A DNA stretch of 64,000 bases from Pseudomonas frederiksbergensis (GTDB lineage: Bacteria; Pseudomonadota; Gammaproteobacteria; Pseudomonadales; Pseudomonadaceae): positions 719,501 through 783,500 of the forward strand of contig NZ_FNTF01000002.1 in assembly GCF_900105495.1 (NCBI RefSeq). The letters are read 5' to 3'. This document shows, piece by piece, positions 1 through 10,358 of this stretch. The notes under the pieces are model-generated. The model did not search any database. It worked only from the letters and a program-made list of their open reading frames with translations, and was not told the DNA's origin. Each line of letters begins with the position of its first letter. Within the stretch, counting starts at the first letter, position 1. The position numbers and the translations under genes were made by a program.

Positions 1-110
1 CGGCGCTGCTGGACAAGGTCAACCAGATCCTCGCCACTGCCAAGACCGACGGCGCGCTGGAGAAGAACTCCCGGACCTGGCTCAAAGAGCCGCTGCCGGC
101 CGATCTCTGA
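1..110 (+). CDS. amino-acid ABC transporter substrate-binding protein, C-terminal end (partial)
   Basis: Only the last 35 codons are inside the window; they are open from the left edge to a TGA at 108-110. The tail (LNXILATAKTDG-like helix, then a Trp-containing end, KEPLPADL) resembles the C-terminus of periplasmic polar amino-acid binding proteins. The main argument is context: two HisM-type permeases and an ATPase follow directly in the same orientation. As the binding component it would sit in the periplasm and set ligand specificity, which cannot be read from this fragment. Confidence 0.7.
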   Translation, partial: ALLDKVNQILATAKTDGALEKNSRTWLKEPLPADL

Positions 111-131
111 TCGTCGTTGCGGAGACTGAAC

Positions 132-800
132 ATGGCTTATCAGTTCGACTTTCTACCGGTGGTACACAACACCGACCTGCTGCTGCGCGGTGCGCTGTTC
201 ACCCTTGAACTGACAGCCATCGGCGCGGTGCTCGGGGTGAGTCTGGGCATCGTCGGGGCGCTGGTGCGGGCGTGGAACATCCGTCCGTTCGCCGGCATTT
301 TTGCGGTCTACGTCGAGTTGATCCGCAACACGCCCTTTCTGGTGCAATTGTTTTTCATCTTCTTCGGCCTGCCGTCACTGGGCGTGCAGATCTCGGAATG
401 GCAGGCGGCGGTGCTGGCGATGGTGATCAACCTGGGCGCCTATTCCACCGAGATCATCCGCGCCGGTATCCAGGCGATCCCCCGAGGACAGCTGGAAGCG
501 GCCGCCGCGTTGGCGATGACTCGGTTCGAAGCCTTTCGCCATGTGGTGCTGCTGCCGGCACTGGGCAAGGTTTGGCCTGCGTTGAGCAGCCAGATCATCA
601 TCGTCATGCTGGGTTCGGCGGTCTGCTCGCAGATCGCCACCGAAGAGCTGAGCTTCGCCGCCAATTTCATTCAGTCGCGCAACTTCCGCGCCTTTGAGAC
701 TTACGCACTGACCACGTTGCTCTACCTGTGCATGGCGCTGCTGATCCGCCAGTTGTTGAACTGGATTGGCCGCCGATTCATTGCGAGGAGCAGCCAATGA
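132..800 (+). CDS. polar amino-acid ABC transporter permease (HisM/HisQ family), first permease
   Basis: Inner-membrane subunit of an amino-acid uptake transporter, 222 aa, the usual length for the His/Glu/Gln family. Several hydrophobic segments are visible, and the cytoplasmic EAA loop (EAAAALAMTRFEAFRHVVLLP) that docks on the ATPase lies near residues 124-144. I start at ATG 132 because GGAG (121-124) is well placed; an in-frame TTG at 117 has no advantage. It begins 21 bp after the binding-protein stop and ends in an ATGA overlap with the second permease, so the two are translationally coupled. Substrate unknown; a polar or acidic amino acid is likely from the family only. Confidence 0.93.
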   Translation: MAYQFDFLPVVHNTDLLLRGALFTLELTAIGAVLGVSLGIVGALVRAWNIRPFAGIFAVYVELIRNTPFLVQLFFIFFGLPSLGVQISEWQAAVLAMVINLGAYSTEIIRAGIQAIPRGQLEAAAALAMTRFEAFRHVVLLPALGKVWPALSSQIIIVMLGSAVCSQIATEELSFAANFIQSRNFRAFETYALTTLLYLCMALLIRQLLNWIGRRFIARSSQ

Positions 801-1447
801 GCGATTTCACTTTCTGGGACGTCGTACGCAACCTGCTCACAGGCCTGCAATGGACCTTGGCGCTGTCGCTGGTAGCGTTTATCGGTGGCGGACTGATCGG
901 CTTGCTGATCATGGTCATGCGGATCTCGAAAAAGTCCCTGCCGCGCAGCTTTGCCCGCACCTATATCGAACTGTTCCAGGGCACGCCGCTGTTGATGCAG
1001 CTGTTTCTGGTGTTCTTCGGCGTGGCGCTGGCCGGGGTGGAGATTTCGCCGTGGATGGCCGCGGCGATTGCCCTGACGCTGTTCACCAGCGCCTACCTGG
1101 CGGAGATCTGGCGTGGTTGCGTCGAATCGATCCCTAACGGCCAGTGGGAAGCCTCGTCGAGCCTGGCGCTGAACCCGCTGGAGCAACTGCGCTACGTGAT
1201 CCTGCCGCAAGCGCTGCGGATCGCCGTAGCGCCGACCGTGGGCTTCTCGGTGCAAGTGGTCAAAGGCACCGCCGTCACCTCGATCATCGGCTTCACCGAA
1301 CTGACCAAGACCGGCGGCATGCTCGCCAACGCGACCTTCGAACCGTTCATGGTCTACGGCTTGGTGGCGCTCGGTTACTTCCTGCTCTGCTACCCCTTGT
1401 CCCTCAGTGCGCGCTATCTGGAAAGGAGACTGCATGCCTCTGCTTAG
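797..1447 (+). CDS. polar amino-acid ABC transporter permease, second permease
   Basis: Inner-membrane permease of 216 aa, paralogous to the gene before it. The EAA loop (EASSSLALNPLEQLRYVILP) lies near residues 117-136 and hydrophobic helices fill the rest. Start ATG 797 overlaps the preceding stop as ATGA, and GAGGAG just upstream (785-790) serves as ribosome binding site. The stop lies 14 bp inside the following ATPase gene, so binding protein, two permeases and ATPase form one tight operon. Two different permeases imply a heterodimeric channel, as in HisQM. Confidence 0.93.
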   Translation: MSDFTFWDVVRNLLTGLQWTLALSLVAFIGGGLIGLLIMVMRISKKSLPRSFARTYIELFQGTPLLMQLFLVFFGVALAGVEISPWMAAAIALTLFTSAYLAEIWRGCVESIPNGQWEASSSLALNPLEQLRYVILPQALRIAVAPTVGFSVQVVKGTAVTSIIGFTELTKTGGMLANATFEPFMVYGLVALGYFLLCYPLSLSARYLERRLHASA

Positions 1448-2171
1448 AATTTCCGCCCTGCATAAATATTACGGCGACCACCATGTACTCAAAGGCATCG
1501 ACCTGAGCGTCGAGGAAGGCCAGGTGGTGGCGATCATCGGCCGCAGCGGTTCGGGCAAATCCACTTTGTTGCGCACCCTTAATGGCCTGGAATCGATCAA
1601 CGACGGCGTGATCGAAGTCGACGGCGAATACCTCGACGCCGCCCGTGCCGATCTGCGCAGCTTGCGACAGAAAGTCGGGATGGTGTTTCAGCAGTTCAAC
1701 CTGTTCCCACACCTGACGGTCGGCGAGAACGTGATGCTCGCGCCGCAGGTTGTGCAAAAAGTGCCAAAGGCCAAAGCGGCCGAACTGGCGCGGGAGATGC
1801 TGGAGCGGGTCGGATTGGGGGAAAAATTCGATGCCTTCCCGGATCGATTGTCTGGCGGGCAGCAACAGCGGGTGGCGATCGCCCGGGCGCTGGCGATGTC
1901 GCCGAAGGTCTTGCTGTGCGATGAGATTACCTCGGCGCTGGACCCGGAATTGGTCAATGAAGTGCTGAGCGTGGTCCGGCAACTGGCCAAGGAAGGGATG
2001 ACGTTGATCATGGTTACCCATGAGATGCGCTTTGCCCGGGAGGTTGGGGATAAGTTGGTGTTCATGCATCAGGGCAAGGTGCATGAGGTGGGGGATCCGA
2101 AGATGTTGTTTGCCAATCCGCAAACGGCGGAGCTGGCGAATTTCATTGGGACGGTTGAGGCGGCGGGCTGA
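1434..2171 (+). CDS. amino-acid ABC transporter ATP-binding protein (GlnQ/HisP family)
   Basis: Cytoplasmic ATPase that powers the importer, 245 aa. Walker A GRSGSGKST is at 36-44, the Q-loop near 86, signature LSGGQQQR at 139-146, Walker B VLLCDE at 159-164, and the switch His is in MVTHEM near 197. Note CDEITSALDPE where DEPTSALDPE is usual; this Ile for Pro change is common in the family. ATG 1434 is preceded by AAGGAG (1423-1428). It is the last gene of the operon; REP sequences follow within 30 bp. Confidence 0.95.
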   Translation: MPLLRISALHKYYGDHHVLKGIDLSVEEGQVVAIIGRSGSGKSTLLRTLNGLESINDGVIEVDGEYLDAARADLRSLRQKVGMVFQQFNLFPHLTVGENVMLAPQVVQKVPKAKAAELAREMLERVGLGEKFDAFPDRLSGGQQQRVAIARALAMSPKVLLCDEITSALDPELVNEVLSVVRQLAKEGMTLIMVTHEMRFAREVGDKLVFMHQGKVHEVGDPKMLFANPQTAELANFIGTVEAAG

Positions 2172-2197
2172 GGGATCTTCGGCGCCTGCAAGGCCGC

Positions 2198-2295
2198 CTT
2201 CGCGGGCAAGCCCGCTCCCACAGGGTTCTCTGCTGGAACGCGATGGTGTGTTCGACGCAAAAACCTGTGGGAGCGGGCTTGCCCGCGAAGAGGCC
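2198..2295 (+). repeat. REP pair (inverted), GCGGGCTTGCCCGCG type
   Basis: Two inverted copies of a Pseudomonas REP (arms 2198-2225 and 2264-2295; core GGGAGCGGGCTTGCCCGCGA) are separated by about 38 bp, in the gap between the ABC operon and ppx. Such pairs can fold as a large cruciform or mRNA hairpin and may act as a transcript end. No gene is visible in this 243-bp gap. Confidence 0.85.
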
Positions 2296-2414
2296 ATTCG
2301 CAACACCTCGGATGCCCCGCGGTAAAAGATCGCAGCCTTCGGCAGCTCCTACGCGTTGGCGTCAGCGTTTGATCGTGGCACGATGTCGGGGTTATCGACC
2401 GAGACCCCCTGACC

Positions 2415-3917
2415 ATGCCGCAATCCCAAGCCAAGAATCTGTCCCTGATCGCCGCAATCGACCTGGGCTCCAACAGCTTTCACATGGTCGTGGCCAAGGC
2501 CCAGAACGGCGAAATCCGAATTCTCGAGCGTCTCGGGGAGAAGGTTCAGCTGGCCGCCGGCATCGACGATGAGCGCCAGCTCAGTGAAGAGTCCATGCAA
2601 CGCGGGCTCGATTGCCTGAAGCGTTTCGCCCAACTGATCAACGGTATGCCGACCGGCGCCGTGCGGATCGTCGGCACCAACGCGCTGCGTGAAGCCCGTA
2701 ACCGTGCCGAGTTCATCCACCGCGCCGAAGAAATTCTCGGCCACCCGGTGGAAGTCATCTCCGGCCGTGAAGAAGCGCGCCTGATCTACCTCGGCGTTTC
2801 CCACACCCTCGCCGACACCCCGGGCAAACGCCTGGTGGCCGACATCGGCGGTGGCAGTACCGAATTCATCATCGGCCAGCGCTTCGAACCGCTGCTGCGC
2901 GAAAGCCTGCAAATGGGCTGCGTCAGCTACACCCAGCGCTATTTCAAGGATGGCAAGATCACCCCGGCCCGCTACGCCCAGGCGTACACCGCGGCGCGGC
3001 TGGAGATCATGAGCATCGAACACGCCCTGCATCGCCTGACCTGGGATGAAGCCATCGGCTCCTCGGGCACCATCCGTGCCATTGGCCTGGCGCTGAAGGC
3101 CGGCGGTCATGGCACTGGCGAGGTCAACGCCGAAGGCCTGGCCTGGCTCAAGCGCAAGCTGTTCAAACTGGGCGATGTCGACAAGATCGATTTCGAAGGC
3201 ATCAAGCCCGACCGCCGGGCGATCTTCCCGGCGGGCCTGGCAATTCTTGAAGCGATCTTCGACGCGCTCGAGCTGAAACGCATGGACCACTGTGAAGGTG
3301 CCCTGCGCGAAGGCGTGCTCTATGACCTGTTGGGCCGTCATCATCACGAAGACGTCCGTGAACGCACCCTCAGCTCGTTGATGGAGCGTTATCACGTCGA
3401 TCTGGAACAAGCGGCGCGCGTTGAGCGCAAGGCGCTGCATGCCTTCGATCAAGTGGCCGAGGATTGGGAGCTGGATGACGGCGTCTGGCGCGAACTGCTG
3501 GGTTGGGCGGCCAAGGTCCATGAAGTGGGCCTGGACATCGCCCACTATCAGTATCACAAGCACGGCTCCTACCTGATCGAGCACTCGGACCTGGCCGGGT
3601 TCTCCCGCGAAGACCAGTTGATGCTCGCGCTGCTGGTGCGCGGCCACCGCCGCAATATTCCCCGGGACAGGTTTGCCGATTTCGGCGATGAAGGCATCAA
3701 GCTGATTCGCCTGTGCGTGCTGCTGCGCTTTGCGATTCTGTTCCATCACATCCGTGGCACCCAGGAAATGCCCCAGGTCGTGCTGCACGCCAACGGCGAC
3801 AGTCTTGATGTGCAGTTCCCGGAGAACTGGCTGGACGAAAACCAGCTGACCCAGGCCGACTTCGCCCTTGAAGCGGAGTGGCTGACCCGGGTCGGCTTTG
3901 TGCTTAACGTTCGCTGA
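2415..3917 (+). CDS. ppx: exopolyphosphatase
   Basis: Releases terminal phosphate from long-chain polyphosphate in the cytoplasm; family members can also hydrolyse pppGpp to ppGpp. The 500-aa protein has the ASKHA phosphate-binding loop IDLGSNSFH at 15-23, a second glycine-rich motif ([11 protein letters not shown]) near 142-152, and a C-terminal HD-like helical region (residues about 320-500, with [18 protein letters not shown]). Length matches the long gamma-proteobacterial Ppx. It is convergent with ppk, as is common in pseudomonads, so synthesis and breakdown are encoded side by side. ATG 2415 is the first Met of the conserved N-terminus. Confidence 0.97.
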   Translation: MPQSQAKNLSLIAAIDLGSNSFHMVVAKAQNGEIRILERLGEKVQLAAGIDDERQLSEESMQRGLDCLKRFAQLINGMPTGAVRIVGTNALREARNRAEFIHRAEEILGHPVEVISGREEARLIYLGVSHTLADTPGKRLVADIGGGSTEFIIGQRFEPLLRESLQMGCVSYTQRYFKDGKITPARYAQAYTAARLEIMSIEHALHRLTWDEAIGSSGTIRAIGLALKAGGHGTGEVNAEGLAWLKRKLFKLGDVDKIDFEGIKPDRRAIFPAGLAILEAIFDALELKRMDHCEGALREGVLYDLLGRHHHEDVRERTLSSLMERYHVDLEQAARVERKALHAFDQVAEDWELDDGVWRELLGWAAKVHEVGLDIAHYQYHKHGSYLIEHSDLAGFSREDQLMLALLVRGHRRNIPRDRFADFGDEGIKLIRLCVLLRFAILFHHIRGTQEMPQVVLHANGDSLDVQFPENWLDENQLTQADFALEAEWLTRVGFVLNVR

Positions 3918-3920
3918 AAA

Positions 3921-3953
3921 TGAAAAAGGCCTTCTTCGGAAGGCCTTTTTTTG
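3921..3953 (+). terminator. rho-independent terminator after ppx
   Basis: A 10-bp stem AAAGGCCTTC/GAAGGCCTTT closed by an exceptionally stable TTCG tetraloop and followed by a T run begins 3 bp after the ppx stop codon. Confidence 0.93.
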
Positions 3954-3984
3954 TGTCCGCAATTCAGCAAACGACGCAAACCCA

Positions 3985-4151
3985 TGTGGGAGCGAGCTTA
4001 TGTGGCGAGGGGGCTTATGTGGCGAGGGGGCTTGCCCCCGTTGGGTCGCGAAGCGGCCCCAGAATCTGCGGTCGTGGTGTATCAGGTACACCGCGTGCAA
4101 TGTTCTACGACTGCTACGCAGCCGAACGGGGGCAAGCCCCCTCGCCACACA
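3985..4151 (+). repeat. large palindromic repeat (GGCGAGGGGGCTTGCCCCC arms) with internal tandem duplication
   Basis: An imperfect palindrome between ppx and ppk. Its outer arms carry GTGGCGAGGGGGCTTGCCCC and the complement; the right half contains an internal module (ACGACTGCT.CGCAGCCGAACG) shared with the repeats at 35918 and 46613. On the left, a 17-bp unit (CTTATGTGGCGAGGGGG) is perfectly duplicated in tandem at 3997-4013 and 4014-4030. Confidence 0.8.
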
Positions 4152-4162
4152 GGGTTTGCGCG

Positions 4163-6385
4163 TTAACGGACCGCCAGAATCGGGCTACCCAAACGCTCCA
4201 GCAACGTCGCCTGCGCGCTGCGCGGGTTCTGGTTGCCGGTCGGCGTATTGCGGATGTAACGGCCGTCCGCCTGCAGGCTCCAGCTGTGAGTGTTATCGGT
4301 GAGATACAGCTCCAGCTCTTTCTTGACCCGCATGATCAGCTTCTTGCCCTCGACCGGGAAGCAAGTCTCGACGCGCTTGTCGAGGTTGCGCTCCATCCAG
4401 TCGGCGCTGGACAGGAACATCTGCTCTTCGCCGCCATTGAGGAAGTAGAAGACCCGGGTGTGCTCCAGGAAACGCCCGATGATCGAGCGCACGTGGATGT
4501 TGTGCGAAACCCCGGCGATGCCCGGACGCAGGCAGCACATGCCGCGCACCACCAGATCGATACGCACCCCGGACTGACTGGCCTTGTACAACGCACGGAT
4601 GATCTTCGGATCGGTCAGCGAGTTGAACTTGGCGATGATGTGCGCCGGTTTGCCGTCGAGGGCGAACTGGGTCTCCCGGGCAATCATGTCGAGCATGCCC
4701 TTCTTCAACGTGAACGGCGCATGCAGCAACTTTTTCATGCGCAGAGTCTTGCCCATGCCGATCAGTTGGCTGAACAGTTTGCCGACGTCTTCACACAAGG
4801 CGTCATCCGAGGTCAGCAAGCTGTAGTCGGTGTACAGACGGGCGTTGGCCGCGTGGTAGTTGCCGGTGCCCAAGTGGGCGTAACGGACAATCTCGCCGGC
4901 CTCGCGACGCAAGATCAGCATCATCTTGGCGTGGGTCTTGAAGCCGACCACGCCGTAAATCACCACCGCACCGGCCGCTTGCAGACGGCTGGCCAGTTGC
5001 AGGTTGGACTCTTCGTCGAACCGCGCACGCAATTCGATCACCGCAGTGACTTCCTTGCCGTTACGCGCCGCATCGACCAGCGCATCGACGATTTCCGAGT
5101 TGGCGCCGGAGCGATACAGGGTCTGGCGGACCGCCAATACATGCGGGTCCTTGGCAGCCTGGCGCAGCAGGTCGACCACCGGAGTGAAGGACTCGAACGG
5201 GTGCAGCAACAGGATGTCCTGCTTGCTGATCACGCTGAAGATGTTCTCGCTGTTTTGCAGCAGTTTCGGGATCTGCGGGGTAAACGGCGTGTATTGCAGC
5301 GCTCGCTGACTGTCCAGACCGGTGATGCTGAACAGACGGGTCAGGTTGACCGGCCCGTTGACCTGATACAGCTCGGTCTCGTGCAGGTTGAACTGCTTGA
5401 GCAAGTAGTCGGACAGGTGTTTCGGGCACGTGTCGGCCACTTCCAGACGCACCGCGTCACCGTAGCGACGCGAGAACAACTCGCCGCGCAGGGCGCGGGC
5501 CAGGTCTTCTACATCTTCGGTGTCGACGGCGAGGTCGGCGTTTCGGGTCAGCCGGAACTGGTAGCAGCCCTTGACCTTCATGCCCTGGAACAGGTCATCG
5601 GCATGCGCATGGATCATCGACGACAGGAACACGTAATTGTCGCCAGCGCCGCCCACTTCTTCCGGCAACTTGATGACCCGCGGCAGCAGACGTGGCGCCG
5701 GAATGATCGCCAGACCGGAATCGCGGCCGAAGGCGTCGATGCCTTCGAGCTCGACGATGAAGTTCAGGCTCTTGTTCACCAGCAACGGGAACGGGTGCGT
5801 CGGGTCGAGGCCGATCGGGGTGATGATCGGCGCGATCTCGTCGCGGAAATAGCGGCGCACCCAGGTTTTGATCTTGGTGGTCCAGTGACGCCGACGGATG
5901 AAGCGGACCTGATGTTTTTCCAGCTCCGGCAACAGAATGTCGTTGAGGATCGCGTACTGGCGGTCGACGTGACCGTGTACCAGCTCGCTGATGCGGGCCA
6001 GGGCCTGATGCGGTTGCAGGCCATCGGCACCGGCCTGTTCACGGGCGAAGGTGATCTGCTTCTTCAGGCCGGCCACACGGATTTCGAAGAACTCGTCCAG
6101 GTTGCTGGAGAAGATCAGCAGAAACTTCAGCCGCTCCAGCAACGGATAGGACTCATCCAGCGCCTGCTCCAGCACGCGGATGTTGAACTGCAGTTGCGAG
6201 AGCTCGCGATGGATGTACAGGCTGCTGTCATCCAGGCCGGGAATGGCAATCGCTGGCGCCGCTACAACGGGCTCGGCCACCACCGCGGGTGGAGCAGGCT
6301 CCAGCTCCGGCGGGGTTTCGGCGATTGGCTCCACCACAGGTTGAGCGTCTTTTACGGCAACTTCAGTGAGCACTTCGGTATTCAT
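4163..6385 (-). CDS. ppk: polyphosphate kinase 1
   Basis: Makes inorganic polyphosphate from ATP, reversibly, at the inner membrane or in the cytoplasm. At 740 aa it is slightly longer than the roughly 690-aa family norm because of a Pro/Glu/Val-rich, low-complexity N-terminus (residues about 1-50) before the conserved [14 protein letters not shown] start. The catalytic phospholipase-D-like half carries the autophosphorylated His region ([19 protein letters not shown]) and a second HKD-like patch ([15 protein letters not shown]). Start ATG 6385 gives the whole extension; a start nearer the core cannot be excluded. hemB lies 18 bp upstream on the same strand, so the two may be cotranscribed. 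Confidence 0.96.
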   Translation of the reverse strand: MNTEVLTEVAVKDAQPVVEPIAETPPELEPAPPAVVAEPVVAAPAIAIPGLDDSSLYIHRELSQLQFNIRVLEQALDESYPLLERLKFLLIFSSNLDEFFEIRVAGLKKQITFAREQAGADGLQPHQALARISELVHGHVDRQYAILNDILLPELEKHQVRFIRRRHWTTKIKTWVRRYFRDEIAPIITPIGLDPTHPFPLLVNKSLNFIVELEGIDAFGRDSGLAIIPAPRLLPRVIKLPEEVGGAGDNYVFLSSMIHAHADDLFQGMKVKGCYQFRLTRNADLAVDTEDVEDLARALRGELFSRRYGDAVRLEVADTCPKHLSDYLLKQFNLHETELYQVNGPVNLTRLFSITGLDSQRALQYTPFTPQIPKLLQNSENIFSVISKQDILLLHPFESFTPVVDLLRQAAKDPHVLAVRQTLYRSGANSEIVDALVDAARNGKEVTAVIELRARFDEESNLQLASRLQAAGAVVIYGVVGFKTHAKMMLILRREAGEIVRYAHLGTGNYHAANARLYTDYSLLTSDDALCEDVGKLFSQLIGMGKTLRMKKLLHAPFTLKKGMLDMIARETQFALDGKPAHIIAKFNSLTDPKIIRALYKASQSGVRIDLVVRGMCCLRPGIAGVSHNIHVRSIIGRFLEHTRVFYFLNGGEEQMFLSSADWMERNLDKRVETCFPVEGKKLIMRVKKELELYLTDNTHSWSLQADGRYIRNTPTGNQNPRSAQATLLERLGSPILAVR

Positions 6386-6403
6386 CGAATGTTCCTGGGA
6401 GGG

Positions 6404-7570
<1,167 letters not shown>

Positions 7571-7625
7571 TCATGAATGTTGCCGAAGGGTTAGGCTGCG
7601 CGTTCATTTCGCCAGCATCCAGACA

Positions 7626-8249
7626 ATGCTCCAACAATTTCTTCAGGAATTCGGCTACTTCGCCCTCTTTCTCGGCACGTTTTTCGAAGGCGAAACCATT
7701 CTGGTGCTCGCCGGCTTCCTTGCGTTCCGCGGATACATGGACCTCAAAGTGGTGATGATCGTGGCGTTCCTCGGCAGTTATGCCGGTGATCAGCTGTGGT
7801 ATTTCCTGGGGCGCAAGCACGGCCGCAAGTTGCTGGCACGCAAACCGCGCTGGCAATTGATGGGCGACCGGGCACTGGAACACATCCGCCGGCACCCGGA
7901 CATCTGGGTACTGAGCTTCCGCTTTGTCTATGGCCTGCGCACGGTGATGCCGGTGGCGATCGGCCTGTCGGGCTATCCGCCAGGACGTTATCTGCTGCTC
8001 AACGGGATTGGTGCCGCGATCTGGGCCACCGCGCTGGCTGCCGCCGCCTATCACTTCGGCGCGGTACTCGAAGGCATGCTCGGCAGCGTCAAGAAGTACG
8101 AGCTGTGGGTGCTTGGCGCCCTGTTGGTACTGGGCTTTTGCCTTTGGTTGCGCCGACGCCTCAAGAACGCCCGTCTGGCGAAGAAGATCTACGCCGACGA
8201 GCAGGCCGCACTGGCCAAATCTGCCGAGACTAAGACGCCAGCCGAGTGA
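7626..8249 (+). CDS. DedA/VTT-domain inner-membrane protein
   Basis: A 207-aa integral membrane protein of the DedA family, whose members act in phospholipid (undecaprenyl phosphate or phosphatidylethanolamine) translocation and membrane homeostasis. Family marks are the N-terminal FFEGETILVLAGFLA re-entrant segment (residues about 19-33) and the FRFVYGLRTVMPVAIGLSG motif, with its essential Arg, near 100-118. The C-terminus is basic and cytoplasmic. ATG 7626 is chosen because the family N-terminus begins there. The 3' end overlaps the convergent hydroxylase gene by 20 bp. Confidence 0.93.
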   Translation: MLQQFLQEFGYFALFLGTFFEGETILVLAGFLAFRGYMDLKVVMIVAFLGSYAGDQLWYFLGRKHGRKLLARKPRWQLMGDRALEHIRRHPDIWVLSFRFVYGLRTVMPVAIGLSGYPPGRYLLLNGIGAAIWATALAAAAYHFGAVLEGMLGSVKKYELWVLGALLVLGFCLWLRRRLKNARLAKKIYADEQAALAKSAETKTPAE

Positions 8250-9465
8250 AACGGTTTCTGCAACAGTAGAGACCGATACCACTGAGCAGGCTGTAGCTCA
8301 GCAGGCCGACCCAGCCTGCCGCGCTGGCCGGCCACAGCCCAACGACCGGCGCCAGCCACACCAGCGGCACATTCGACGCCAGGCGCAGCAGCTCCAGCTT
8401 CAGCGCCCACGGGCGATTCTCCAGGGCCACGCCCAACGTAAACAACCCCAGCGCCACGGCACTCCAGCCGAGCACCAGCGCGGCGGTTGGCAAACCCTGC
8501 TCCAGGTTCATCAAGTAGCTGCCCAGCGCGATGTAGACGCAGAACTGCAACACGACGTACAGCTGCTGACGTCCGTCCAGCGGCACCTCGAATTTACGGA
8601 ACTGACTCAGGTCAGGCTTGTTCATCGGGTATCTGGCCGCCACATCCGCCGGCCGCCAACCGGTGCGCATGAACCAGATGCGCACCTTGTCCCATTTGCT
8701 TTGCGCACGCCGCGCGTCATCCCACAGCTGCGCGTAGAACTGCACGTTCGCCCACAACGGGTTCCAGCTCGCCAGTGGCGTGGTCACGCCGAAAATCACC
8801 GGTTCGTTATCGTCCTCTTCCTGGAACGAGCCAAATAGACGGTCCCAAATAATGAACACCCCGCCGTAGTTGCGATCCATGTAGAGAGCGTTCTGTGCAT
8901 GGTGGGCCCGATGATTGGACGGCGTGACGAAGAACCACTCGAACCAGCCGAGCTTGGGAATGTGTTTGGTATGCACCCAGAATTGGTACAGCAGGTTCAG
9001 CGAGGCGACGCTGATGAACACCAGCAGCGGCACGCCGAGCACAGCCATCGGCAGGTAGAAAATCCAGCTCAACAGGAAGCCGGTACTGGTCTGGCGCAAC
9101 GCCGTGGACAGGTTGTAGTCCTCGCTCTGGTGATGCACCGAATGCGCCGCCCAGAGAATGTTGCGTTCGTGGCCCATGCGATGCAGCCAGTAGTAGCAGA
9201 AGTCGTAGAGGACGAAGGCGAATACCCAGACCCAAACGCTGTCGGCCGAGAGTTCGAACAGCGCCAGGTGCTTGAGGGCAAACGCATACGTCACCAAGCC
9301 GACGCCTTTGGTCAACAGGCCGGTGGTGGTCGACAGCACGCCGGTGCTTATGCTGTTGATCGCATCCGCCACGCGATAATTGCTCACCCCGCGCCAACGG
9401 TCGGCCAGCAGTTCGACGGCAATCAGCACAAAGAAAAACGGCACCGCATACAGAATGAAGTCCAT
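8230..9465 (-). CDS. sterol desaturase / fatty-acid hydroxylase superfamily membrane protein
   Basis: A 411-aa polytopic membrane protein with the di-iron histidine motifs of the family: HRMGH, HSVHH and HRAHH (in SNHRAHHAQN), spaced as in alkylglycerol monooxygenase-type hydroxylases. The first half holds the hydroxylase; the C-terminal third, from about residue 290, is four or so extra hydrophobic helices. It likely oxidises a lipid at the inner membrane using O2; the substrate is unknown. It is convergent with the DedA gene with a 20-bp coding overlap, which also implicates the region in lipid metabolism, though without proof of a joint role. Confidence 0.88.
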   Translation of the reverse strand: MDFILYAVPFFFVLIAVELLADRWRGVSNYRVADAINSISTGVLSTTTGLLTKGVGLVTYAFALKHLALFELSADSVWVWVFAFVLYDFCYYWLHRMGHERNILWAAHSVHHQSEDYNLSTALRQTSTGFLLSWIFYLPMAVLGVPLLVFISVASLNLLYQFWVHTKHIPKLGWFEWFFVTPSNHRAHHAQNALYMDRNYGGVFIIWDRLFGSFQEEDDNEPVIFGVTTPLASWNPLWANVQFYAQLWDDARRAQSKWDKVRIWFMRTGWRPADVAARYPMNKPDLSQFRKFEVPLDGRQQLYVVLQFCVYIALGSYLMNLEQGLPTAALVLGWSAVALGLFTLGVALENRPWALKLELLRLASNVPLVWLAPVVGLWPASAAGWVGLLSYSLLSGIGLYCCRNRFTRLAS

Positions 9466-9580
9466 GACGCGCCCTGATCGGAATCTTGAGGACAGATCCT
9501 AGGTGTAGCCGCGAATTAACCCTATGGCAACGAGTGACAAATTAGTGGACATTTAACGCCATGAATCTGGAGAAAAGCCC

Positions 9581-10249
9581 ATGAGCAAAAAAATTGCAGT
9601 GATCCTGTCCGGCTGTGGCGTATACGACGGCGCCGAGATCCACGAAAGTGTGATCACCCTGCTGCGCCTGGACCAGCGGGGGGCTCAGGTGCAGTGTTTC
9701 GCGCCGAACATCGCGCAGTTGCACGTGATCAATCACCTGACCGGCGAAGAAATGCCCGAGTCGCGCAATGTGCTGGTGGAATCGGCGCGGATCGCCCGGG
9801 GCAACATCAAGGATATCCGCGAAGCCAGCGTCGAAGACTTCGATGCGCTGATCGTTCCCGGCGGATTTGGATCGGCCAAGAACCTGTCGAACTTTGCCGT
9901 CGAAGGCGCCGGATGCAGCGTTCAGCCTGACGTCCTGGCGTTGACCGAAGCGTTCGCCGAGGCCGGCAAGCCGGTCGGGCTGATCTGCATCTCGCCGGCG
10001 CTCGCGGCGAAAATCTATGGACCGGGCGTGACCTGCACCATCGGCAATGACGCCGATACCGCCGCCGCCATGAACAAGATGGGCGCCACCCACGCCGACT
10101 GCGCGGTAACCGACATCGTTGAAGACAAGGCGCGCAAACTGGTCAGCACCCCGGCGTACATGCTGGCGCAGAGCATCAGCGAAGCGGCGTCGGGCATCAA
10201 CAAACTGGTCGACCGCGTGCTCGAACTGACCCACGAAAACGACGCCTGA
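9581..10249 (+). CDS. elbB: isoprenoid biosynthesis glyoxalase ElbB
   Basis: A 222-aa DJ-1/PfpI-fold cytoplasmic protein. The start SKKIAVILSGCGVYDGAEIHE, the PGGFGSAKNLSNFA motif (near 88-101) and the nucleophile-elbow Cys in GLICISPA (near 135) are characteristic of ElbB (SCRP-27A/GLXII). The E. coli protein has weak glyoxalase activity and was linked to early isoprenoid synthesis; the physiological substrate is not settled. ATG 9581 follows a GGAGAA ribosome binding site. Monocistronic: a palindromic repeat starts 3 bp after the stop. Confidence 0.93.
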   Translation: MSKKIAVILSGCGVYDGAEIHESVITLLRLDQRGAQVQCFAPNIAQLHVINHLTGEEMPESRNVLVESARIARGNIKDIREASVEDFDALIVPGGFGSAKNLSNFAVEGAGCSVQPDVLALTEAFAEAGKPVGLICISPALAAKIYGPGVTCTIGNDADTAAAMNKMGATHADCAVTDIVEDKARKLVSTPAYMLAQSISEAASGINKLVDRVLELTHENDA

Positions 10250-10252
10250 CCT

Positions 10253-10358
10253 GATCGTTCCCACGCTCTGCGTGGAAAAGCAGCCCGGGACGCTCCGCGT
10301 CCCAAAGCGGACGCAGAGCGTCCAGTTAGGCATTCCCACGCAGAGCGTGGGAACGATC
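10253..10358 (+). repeat. 106-bp palindromic element (GATCGTTCCCACGC termini), copy 1
   Basis: Perfect terminal inverted repeats (GATCGTTCCCACGCTCTGCG and its complement) enclose a second internal inverted pair (GGACGCTCCGCGTCC...GGACGCAGAGCGTCC-like). It fills the whole gap between elbB and the convergent DUF188 gene and its right end supplies two bases of that gene's stop codon. A second copy is at 45219-45329. Confidence 0.88.

Noticed and set aside
2349..4148. 599-aa ORF on the minus strand opposite ppx
   Set aside because: Codon-complement shadow of ppx in GC-rich DNA; no family resemblance, and ppx is certain.
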